NCBI GenBank assembly: GCA_012031955.1 | Contig: JAAURZ010000187.1 | Location: forward strand, 1-5,669 | DNA: 5,669 nucleotides | Reading direction: 5' to 3' | Source: Bacteroidia bacterium | GTDB lineage: Bacteria > Bacteroidota > Bacteroidia > Cytophagales > Cyclobacteriaceae | Shown: positions 1-5,669 of the stretch, piece after piece | Layout of the letters: the number at the start of each line of letters is the position of its first letter | How positions within the stretch are numbered: position 1 is the stretch's first letter | Made by a program: the position numbers and the translations under genes | The notes under the pieces: model-generated | Seen by the model: only the letters and a program-made list of their open reading frames with translations | The model's database searches: none | What the model was told of the DNA's origin: nothing

Positions 1-800
1 CTGTCTCGGCGTTGTAGTTGTTCTTTTGAAAATCCCCGGGCCTTGCTCAGTTTCTCTTCATCCACATCGGCACCCTTTGCTTGCGCACTTTCCAGCGCGG
101 TGGTGGCCAGAGAAGATTGAAGTACACCCGCCCAGCCGGAGCCACGCATGCTCCCGTTAACATCTTGCGAGCGCTGGATCTTGTGTACGCAGATTTCCTG
201 CGCCCCCTGAATTCGTTTCTTTAGTGCCGCGTCATGACCGGCATAGTCGATGATGTTGGAAAGAAACTGCGACGCGAGTATCACATCGATGTTGCTGCCG
301 AGTTTAGTTTGAATTTGGGTGCCGGTCACATCGGTGATGGTGGGCGAGGAGGATTCGGACTGCTCCGCAGCGCGAAGGATAAATTCCAGCGCCTGTTGTA
401 GTTGCTTGCTGTAAGCGCCGCTCGTAAGCGTGGAACCGCTGCGCAGAATGCCCATCGCCACCATCGCAGTCGTGGCGGGGTCGGGTGGCACGGCGTGCGG
501 GTTGCGCACATCTTGCTGGCTATGGCTGCCCGCTCCCCAGCCGCCATTGTTGTGTTGTGCCTGCGCTATCCACGCAAGGCCCAGGTTAACGGAGCGTTGT
601 ACATGCTCGGGCGTCTTGTAAGCGGCGCTACCCTCCGACGACTCTTCACCCATTACGGTGCGGAAAACACATCCCTTGGGAATGCTGTGCCTGGCCAAGG
701 GCTGTGGCTTTTCTTTTGTTTCTACCGAGGGCACAAATGCCGCAAGGCAAAGGCAGCCTGCTACCGCCATGCCGGCCATTGTCACTGTCCATGTTTTCAT
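1..800 (-). CDS. Exported protein with squalene-cyclase/prenyltransferase-like repeats (3' end outside window)
   Basis: An open frame of 266 codons starts at the ATG at 800-798 and runs off the left edge without a stop. Residues 1-25 look like a signal peptide: MKT, then a hydrophobic stretch to about residue 23. A VAGC at 13-16 resembles a lipobox, but hydrophobic residues continue after that cysteine, so ordinary export or an N-terminal anchor is as likely. From about residue 65 it is helical with two repeat-like blocks. The first is around 79-121, with Q..NNGGWG at 82-89 and DPATTAMVAMGILRSG at 107-122. The second is around 215-243, with NGSMRGSGW and a following SSLATTALESAQAKG. Gly/Trp-rich turns followed by an Ala-rich helix are typical of the alpha/alpha toroid of prenyltransferase and squalene-cyclase repeat proteins. 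No DxDD cyclase motif is visible in this part, so enzymatic activity is not claimed; substrate and role are unknown. It lies 88 bases downstream of the permease on the same strand, so co-transcription is possible. The family call is moderate; the coding call is strong. Confidence 0.8.
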   Translation of the reverse strand, partial: MKTWTVTMAGMAVAGCLCLAAFVPSVETKEKPQPLARHSIPKGCVFRTVMGEESSEGSAAYKTPEHVQRSVNLGLAWIAQAQHNNGGWGAGSHSQQDVRNPHAVPPDPATTAMVAMGILRSGSTLTSGAYSKQLQQALEFILRAAEQSESSSPTITDVTGTQIQTKLGSNIDVILASQFLSNIIDYAGHDAALKKRIQGAQEICVHKIQRSQDVNGSMRGSGWAGVLQSSLATTALESAQAKGADVDEEKLSKARGFSKEQLQRRD

Positions 801-888
801 AAAGCTGAAATGTTTGTTACACCCGTTTAGATGTACAACAGCCTATGATTCCATAAATGTGAGCACGAAAAATTATGAAGTCTTTTCT

Positions 889-3313
889 TTACTCGTAGCG
901 CAGGGTGTTGGCCGGGTTACTCATGGCAGCGCGTATAGTCTGTACACTCACGGTCACGAGTCCGAGCAAAACAGCCAGGGCGCCTGAGAGTATGTAGATG
1001 CCCACGTTCATGTTTACATGATACGCAAAACTGTTTAGCCAGTCGTTCATGAAGTACCAGGCAACCGGCCATGCAATCGCGTTGGCGACGACGATGAGCA
1101 CTACGATTCCCTCGGTGAGCAATCTCAAAATGCTCGGTATCGATGCGCCGAGTACCTTGCGGATACCGATTTCCTTCAGTCGTTGCAACGTGTTGAAGGT
1201 GGCCAGACCGAAAAGCCCAAGCGAAGCGATGAGGATTGCCAGGCCGGAGAAGAGCGTGAACAATTCACTCTGCTGTTGTTCACTTTCATATAAGTCCTGG
1301 TACTGGTCGTTGAGGAAAGAGTATTCGAAAGGGCGCTCCGGCAAGAACTCGCTCCAGACTTTTTCCAGGTGCGCGATGCCATCCTGCACGTTGCTGCCAG
1401 CCAGCTTCAGTGAGATGCGGCTGTAGAACTGCGAAGGCTGAAATACAAGCGGGATAATCGGTTCGTGCAGCGATTCGAAATGGAAGTCTCTCACAACGCC
1501 AACCACTTGCCCTTTTACCCCCACCATACTGGAAACACCTTGCCTACGGCTTCGCCCGGCGTCCAGCCAATCATGGCGACCGCCGATTCGTTGAGGACGT
1601 AGGCCAACGAGTCGTCGGTTTTTATTTCCTTCGAAAAATTCCGCCCGGCGACAAGGGGAATTTCATACGTATCGAAAAATTCATAGTCGGTACGCACAAA
1701 CTTGATCACCACATTCGTCGCCACCAGCGAATCGCCCTGCTCTATCTGTGCGCCGCTTGAGTCAAGCAGCCGGCCCGTTGGTATCCTGCTTGACCGGGCC
1801 ATGTTGCGTACAGAGGCGCTCTTCACAAGCTCATTGTAAAACGCATCGTAGTTATTTGAAAGCTCTTGCCCGAAGTAACGCAGCGTAACCACCTGGTCTT
1901 TGCTATATCCCAGTTGGCGGTTGTTCATGAACTGCAACTGCTGAACCGTGATAAGCGTAGCCACGATGAGCATTACCGAAATTGAGAACTGTGCCACTAC
2001 CAACACCTTGCGAAGTGTGCCCTTGCCTTTGCTGGCGTCGCCCTTCACGATAAGCGCCGGCTTAAACCCGGAAATGATAAATGCGGGATAAATACCCGCA
2101 AGCACCCCTACAAGAAGCGCCACCGCAATAAGCCCCGCGTACAGCGGCCACTGGGTAGTAAGGCTCAACGTCAGTGATTTGTTGGTGAAGTCGTTCAGCC
2201 AGCCGAGGGAAAGCCATGCAAATGCTATGGCAAGAACAATAGCAAACGCAGCAATCATGATGGATTCGCTCAGGTACTGGAAAATGAGTTGCGTCTTGAA
2301 AGCCCCTGCGACTTTACGCAGGCCTACCTCCTTCGATCGCTTGGTGGCGCGGGCGGTCGAAAGATTAACAAAGTTGAAACCGGCAATAAGCATGATGAAC
2401 ACACCGATCACGCCCATCATGTACACATTGTTGATGTTGCCGTTGGCCTCGATCTCGGAGTCGAGGTGGGAACGCAGGTGGATGTCGGCAAGCGGTTGCA
2501 GAAAAATGTTGGTGTAGGTGGATGGCATTACCGGATTGCCATTGTTGCCCATATGCTTGTCGATGAAGGCAGGAAACTGTGCCTCAAGTTTGTCTTTGTC
2601 GAACTGATCGCCCGCCAGCACGTACGTAGCAAAGGAGTTATTGCCCCAGTTGGTTTCGAGGCCACGCTTGCCGTAAATGGTGCTGTCGTTGAGCGTGCTG
2701 AAGGAGACAAGGAAGTCAGGGTGCCAGTGCGATTGCGCCGGGAATGATTCAAATGTGCCCGTCACTTCAAGGTCAAGTTGATTGTTGGCTCGCAAATGTT
2801 TGCCTTGTACCTGTTGCGTGTTGAAATACTTGTCAGCCATTTTGTCTGACAACATGACTGTAAAAGGTCTCGACAATGATGTTTGCGAATTGCCGTCGAG
2901 TACTTTAATGGTGAAGATGTCGAATATCTCCGGCTCGGCGATGAAGGTGTTCGGCTCATTGAAGTTTTTGTACGCTCTCCATTTTCTTCCACCGCAAGCA
3001 GCAGGTTAAACTGCAGCGTGCGCGCTACCTTCGTCATGTCGGGGAAATCATTCTTGAGCAGCGGGCCAAACGGTGGGGCAACATGGCCGAGGTGCAGGCT
3101 CACGGAACCGTCCTGCGACAGGAAGTTGCGTGTGACGCGATAGATATGGTCCGCATTTTTGTTGAAGCGGTCGTATTTGAGTTCATCTTGTATGTACAGG
3201 TAAATCAGCAGGCTGCAGGCCATCGCGAAAGCGAGACCGAAAATGTTGATGAAAGAAGTGAGTTTGCTGCGTACGATAGAGCGAAACGCAACCTTCAGAT
3301 AATTCTTGAGCAT
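889..3313 (-). CDS. FtsX/MacB-type ABC transporter permease, interrupted by two frameshifts
   Basis: The start is the ATG at 3313-3311 (MLKNYLKVAFRS, typical for Bacteroidetes permeases) and the stop is TAA at 891-889. Three consecutive frames each carry part of one protein. Restoring one base near 2982-2985 and one near 1518-1522 gives about 808 residues, the usual size for this family. Domains in order: TM1 at about 22-42; first periplasmic MacB-like domain to about 295; first FtsX block with helices near 298-318, 352-374 and 391-416, including KEVGLRKVAGA; a helix near 436-458; second periplasmic domain ending in GQVVGVVRDFHFES; second FtsX block with helices near 686-707, 736-756 and 771-793, including KEIGIRKVLGAS; C-terminus NPANTLRYE. 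Such proteins are inner-membrane subunits that work with a separate LolD/MacB-like ATPase in lipoprotein, peptide or drug export; the substrate is not predictable here. No ATPase gene is in the window. The gene could be a real pseudogene, but the intact domains on both sides of each break favour sequence errors. Confidence 0.9.
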
Positions 3314-3537
3314 ACGAAATAGGTTTGTGCGGGGGTTAACACTTAGATCAACGCAAAGACTGTACGTTTCTAAAAAGGATGCATGAGCGCCTTAAAATCC
3401 CATTTTCGCCTGAAGGCGTTGTTCGATTTTGCATGAAGGCTGTTCGTATTCGTTCACTTTACACACATTTAACCGACACCGGGCGGCCACGGAGTTTGAT
3501 TTTTACTATCTTGAATCGGCTGTTATAAACGTTGTAC
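3314..3537. other. Divergent intergenic region between permease and patatin genes
   Basis: This 224-base stretch separates the minus-strand permease from the plus-strand patatin gene, so it should hold promoters for both. I see no convincing protein-coding frame. No exact pair of Bacteroidetes -33 TTTG and -7 TAnnTTTG elements with the expected spacing was found. The most obvious structure is the hairpin near 3388-3418, listed separately. An AT-rich patch at 3495-3530 is the likeliest place for the patatin promoter, by position only. Confidence 0.5.
3388..3418. repeat. Inverted repeat / stem-loop in divergent promoter region
   Basis: CGCCTT (3388-3393) is the reverse complement of AAGGCG (3413-3418). 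Directly inside the left arm, AAAAT (3394-3398) and ATTTT (3402-3406) flank a CCC loop. The right arm can instead pair with the nearer CGCC (3407-3410) around a TGAA loop. The two pairings exclude each other. This is visible in the sequence; a role as operator or transcript structure is only a guess, and short inverted repeats do arise by chance. Confidence 0.35.
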
Positions 3538-4429
3538 ATGCGCACTGTCAGGTTGGTTTTGGGAAGCGGTGGCGCCAGAGGCATGGCGCACATCGGCGTA
3601 ATTGAAGAGCTTGAACGCGAGGGTTTTTCTGTCAAAGAGGTCGTGGGCTGTTCCATGGGTGCTGTGGTAGGCGGTGTGGTATTGCTCCGGCTATCTGAAG
3701 GAATACAAGCATTGGCTGATCACGCTGACCAAGATGGATGTGTTCCGCCTGCTCGACTTCACCCTTTCAGCCCAGGGCTTTGTAAAAGGAGAGCGCGTGT
3801 TCAAGGCCATCGCCGACTTCATTGGCGATCACCAGATTGAACGTTTTCCAATTCCCTTCACAGCAGTGGCAGCCGATGTGCTATCCAACAAAGAAGTACA
3901 CTTTACGTCAGGAAGTTTGTTCGCCGCACTGCGGGCATCCATCGCCATTCCCACGGTATTCACACCCGTGCTTGACGGCAAGCGCCAGTTGGTTGACGGC
4001 GGCGTGCTCAACCCGTTGCCTTTGAACCTCGTTCGCCGAGAGCCCGGCGATATAGTGGTGGCGGTGAACCTGAATCACAACACCCCGGGACGACCGGCTG
4101 CGCAGCAAGACGAAAACAAAGAAAGGGCGGCGTACCTGCGGATGATCGACGCGTTCAGGACGCAGGTACTCAAGCAGGAGATCAGGGAAGAAGAGACCAT
4201 CACACAACTTGGCTTCTTCGACCTCCTCACGAAGTCGTACGACATGGCGCAGGATCGTATCACCGAATTGACGATCAGCATGCACAAACCCGACATGGTG
4301 GTCAATATCCCGCGCAGCGCGTGCGGTGTCTTCGAATTTTACCGCGCCAACGAGATTATAGAAGAAGGCCGTGTGCGTTTCCGCGAAACCTACGACGCAT
4401 GGAACAACCAACTACGCGTGACGGCGTAA
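3538..4429 (+). CDS. Patatin-like phospholipase (RssA-like size), interrupted by one frameshift
   Basis: This is a predicted serine lipid acyl hydrolase of the patatin family. The ATG at 3538 is preferred to the in-frame TTG six bases upstream because MRTVRLVLGSGGARG puts the first beta strand and oxyanion-hole motif where the family has them. GGARG lies at residues 11-15, the nucleophile motif GCSMG at 37-41 (Ser39), and the dyad aspartate in VDGG at about residue 153 (codon 3995-3997). Dropping one base near 3678-3679 joins MGAVVGGV to YCSGYL, matching the family's usual GxYAAGY-like continuation, and gives about 296 residues ending at TAA 4427-4429. No signal peptide or membrane segment is evident, so it is probably cytoplasmic or peripherally membrane-bound. 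A helical C-terminal third (about 180-296) is less characteristic. It is transcribed divergently from the permease and convergently with the TonB gene, so it is probably a single-gene unit. Unless the extra base is an artefact, the protein would be truncated just after the catalytic serine. Confidence 0.92.
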
Positions 4430-4431
4430 GC

Positions 4432-4462
4432 AAAAGGTGCGCACCGCCTGAGGGCACGCACC
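4432..4462 (-). terminator. Probable intrinsic terminator of the TonB gene
   Basis: On the minus strand, GGTGCG (4462-4457) pairs with CGCACC (4441-4436), with a GC-rich interior that can pair further. It is followed at once by TTTT (4435-4432). It begins nine bases after the TonB stop codon. The T run is short, and on the plus strand no T run follows the hairpin, so it should act mainly for the minus-strand gene. The right-hand arm also lies within a 10-base perfect palindrome at 4436-4445. Confidence 0.55.
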
Positions 4463-4470
4463 ATGCACTG

Positions 4471-5155
4471 CTACTGTAAACTGAAATAGATTGTCTGCAC
4501 CAGGCGCACATTCACGGGTACACCGCGCTGTTTGCCCGCCTTCCACTTAGTGAGCTTTATCACCCTGATTGCTTCATCATCGCACCCGTCGCCGATTCCT
4601 TTTATCACTTTGAAATTGTCGAGCGTGCCGTGCCGTGTTACCGTGAATTCGACAAACACCTTTCCGTCGGTGCCCTTGTGGCGGGCGGCCGCGGGGTATT
4701 TCAAATTCTTCTTCAGCGATTTATAAAAGCCCTGCATGCCGCCTTCGGGCTCGGGCATTTTCTCCACGAACCTGAACGGCTCTTCTATCGAGTCTTTCGG
4801 CACTTCAACCACGTCGACAGGCAAGGTAGCCACAACCGGACCCGGTTCGTTTTCAATATCCGGCATGTCGTCGTCCTCAATGGTCGCGTTATCATTTTTT
4901 ACTTCGATAAACACGGTCGGATTCCTGGGCTTGGTGGGGAGCGTGAGCTTTGTCCACCACGAAATTGTCGGGGATGATTTCAGGCATCGCAAAGGCCTCG
5001 CGCTCCTCGCGTACAGGCTCAATGATGGTCTTTACCACCTCGGCCCTCCATGCAAAAGCACGAATGAGTATCGACAGCGCGGCAATCATTCCCACTGAAA
5101 ACAAGGCGCTGCGGTACCGGTGTACGTCGTAGCGCGGATTCTTCTTAGGTTCCAT
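4471..5155 (-). CDS. TonB-type energy transducer, interrupted by one frameshift
   Basis: This is a predicted TonB protein, which carries proton-motive energy from ExbB/ExbD to outer-membrane TonB-dependent receptors. The start is placed at the ATG at 5155-5153 (MEPKKNPRYDVHRYR), the usual Bacteroidetes TonB N-terminus, and not at the ATG 12 bases upstream. One membrane helix lies at about 17-36. A charged, proline- and acid-rich periplasmic spacer follows (MPEIIPDNFVVDK, then a stretch rich in D, E and P). The C-terminal TonB domain is at about 142-225, with LKYPAAARHKGTDGKVFVEF, GIGDGCDDEAIRV, W.AGKQRGVPV and a final IYFSLQ. The stop is TAG at 4473-4471. Removing one base from the AAA at 4951-4949 (minus-strand reading) joins NFVVDK to LTLPTKPRNP and gives 227 residues, normal for the family. 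No exbB, exbD or receptor gene is in the window, so its partners are unknown. A terminator follows it, and it is divergent from the regulator gene. Confidence 0.9.
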
Positions 5156-5198
5156 AGTGTATCGCATTTAAGGTTTAGTTTAAAATGGAACCGCGCGG

Positions 5199-5215
5199 CA
5201 GTTAATGGCTAACTG
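5199..5215. promoter_or_regulatory. Inverted repeat, candidate operator
   Basis: CAGTTA (5199-5204) and TAACTG (5210-5215) form a perfect 6-base inverted repeat around a 5-base spacer. It lies about 44 bases upstream of the TonB start and about 118 bases upstream of the regulator start. An 8-base palindrome, CCGCGCGG, lies just beside it at 5191-5198. The spacing suits a dimeric DNA-binding protein. The neighbouring winged-helix regulator is an obvious candidate binder, but that is inference only. Confidence 0.35.
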
Positions 5216-5217
5216 AA

Positions 5218-5273
5218 CATGTTTGTGCTCTTAATCCACACCCACGGCGGAAGTCACAACCTGTCATGTTTGT
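5218..5273. repeat. Pair of 9-base direct repeats in divergent intergenic region
   Basis: CATGTTTGT occurs at 5218-5226 and again at 5265-5273, 47 bases apart start to start. Both copies lie in the non-coding region between the TonB gene and the regulator gene. The repeat is visible directly; it may be chance or a pair of protein-binding sites. Confidence 0.3.
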
Positions 5274-5319
5274 AGCTGAAAAATTTTGATACAGTCACCT
5301 GAATGGCCTGGACAATCCT

Positions 5320-5327
5320 TATTTTTG
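5320..5327 (+). promoter_or_regulatory. Exact match to Bacteroidetes -7 element, just before the regulator start
   Basis: TATTTTTG at 5320-5327 matches the Bacteroidetes -7 consensus TAnnTTTG. It ends six bases before the ATG at 5334, so a transcript started from it would have almost no leader. The nearest TTTG upstream (5285-5288) is too far away for a normal -33 element. The match may therefore be fortuitous in an AT-rich patch. Confidence 0.25.
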
Positions 5328-5333
5328 GTGACG

Positions 5334-5669
5334 ATGAATCGAATAGATCGCCTCACCGCTATACTCATTCACCTTCAGACAAAACGTGTTGTGAAGGCTG
5401 AAGAGATTTCCAACCGTTTTGAGATCAGCCTGCGTACCGTGTACCGCGACGTAAAGGCGCTGATGGAGGCGGGTGTCCCTATCGGATCCGAGGCGGGAAA
5501 GGGATATTTTATTGTCGACGGTTATCATCTTCCGCCAGTCATGTTCAACCAGGAAGAAGCGGGCGCGCTTATGCTGGCCTGGAAACTGGTGGAGAAAATG
5601 ACCGACGACTCCATCCGGCATGCGTTCGAGTCGGCACTCATGAAGATCAAGTCGGTGCTTAACGATGCC
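5334..5669 (+). CDS. YafY-type winged-helix transcriptional regulator (3' end outside window)
   Basis: An open frame of 112 codons starts at the ATG at 5334 and runs off the right edge. The N-terminus is an HTH_11/DeoR-like winged helix at about residues 4-60. Its parts are MNRIDRLTAILIHLQ, a VVKAEEISNRFEIS scaffold, the recognition-helix region SLRTVYRDVKALMEAGVPI, and the wing GSEAGKGYFI. This pattern is typical of YafY/PafC-like regulators, which usually carry a WYL ligand-sensing domain further on; that part is not in the window, so it is inferred. The protein is probably a cytoplasmic one-component regulator of unknown signal and targets. It is divergent from the TonB gene, and the shared 178-base intergenic region carries an inverted repeat that it might bind. 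No Shine-Dalgarno sequence is evident before the start, as is usual in Bacteroidetes. The frame is intact over its visible length, unlike three of its neighbours. Confidence 0.88.
   Translation, partial: MNRIDRLTAILIHLQTKRVVKAEEISNRFEISLRTVYRDVKALMEAGVPIGSEAGKGYFIVDGYHLPPVMFNQEEAGALMLAWKLVEKMTDDSIRHAFESALMKIKSVLNDA

Noticed and set aside
402..830. A 142-codon plus-strand open frame opposite the exported toroid protein
   Set aside because: It is antisense to a frame with a signal peptide and family-like repeats. Its own translation is Cys/His/Arg-rich and resembles nothing.
850..879. TTC(C)ATAA ... TTATGAA inverted repeat after the permease stop, as a terminator
   Set aside because: The stem is AT-rich with a bulge and a long loop, and no clean T run follows it. 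Too weak to call.
2289..2747. A 152-codon plus-strand open frame opposite the permease
   Set aside because: It is antisense to well-conserved FtsX sequence; the translation has no domain-like features.
2960..2990. Programmed -1 ribosomal frameshifting in the permease gene
   Set aside because: No X XXY YYZ heptamer is in phase at the break and no downstream pseudoknot is evident; a simple missing base explains it.
889..3313. Reading the permease region as three separate overlapping genes or a split permease operon
   Set aside because: The fragments break in the middle of conserved domains, lack proper starts (one would begin at TTG inside a domain), and add up to one normal-length permease.
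3908..4411. A 167-codon minus-strand open frame opposite the patatin gene
   Set aside because: The plus strand carries clear patatin motifs here, including VDGG. The opposite frame is a shadow of its codon use.
4630..5098. Overlapping plus-strand open frames opposite the TonB gene
   Set aside because: The minus strand encodes a recognisable TonB C-terminal domain and anchor; the plus-strand translations are low-complexity shadows.

Overview
The window looks like ordinary chromosomal DNA from a member of the Bacteroidetes, most likely Cytophagales or a related order. This is inferred from protein style and not from a marker gene. The permease has the duplicated MacB/FtsX layout common in that phylum. 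The TonB protein opens with the MEPKKNP-type N-terminus seen in Bacteroidetes TonB proteins. The starts lack clear Shine-Dalgarno sequences. Base composition looks close to balanced, and I saw no mobile element, tRNA, rRNA or CRISPR.

Layout: (1) 1-800, minus strand, the N-terminal 266 residues of an exported protein with squalene-cyclase/prenyltransferase-like alpha-toroid repeats; its 3' end lies beyond the left edge. (2) 889-3313, minus, an FtsX/MacB-type ABC transporter permease of about 808 residues, broken by two frameshifts. (3) 3314-3537, a divergent intergenic region containing a hairpin. (4) 3538-4429, plus, a patatin-like phospholipase of about 296 residues, broken by one frameshift just after the catalytic serine motif. 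(5) 4432-4462, a probable intrinsic terminator for the minus-strand TonB gene, between two convergent genes. (6) 4471-5155, minus, a TonB-type energy transducer of about 227 residues, broken by one frameshift. (7) 5156-5333, a divergent intergenic region with an inverted repeat and a direct repeat. (8) 5334-5669, plus, the N-terminal 112 residues of a YafY-type winged-helix regulator running off the right edge.

The most notable feature is that three of the five genes are interrupted by four single-base indels. In each case both sides of the break keep strong family identity, and adding or removing one base restores a full-length protein. All four sites fall in or beside a short homopolymer or doublet. 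This fits consensus sequencing errors better than four independent gene losses. It also means that automatic gene calling would split these genes into misleading fragments.

The genes are envelope-related (export or permease, lipid hydrolase, TonB energy coupling) but do not form a recognisable single pathway. I found no convincing evidence of a new biological system here.
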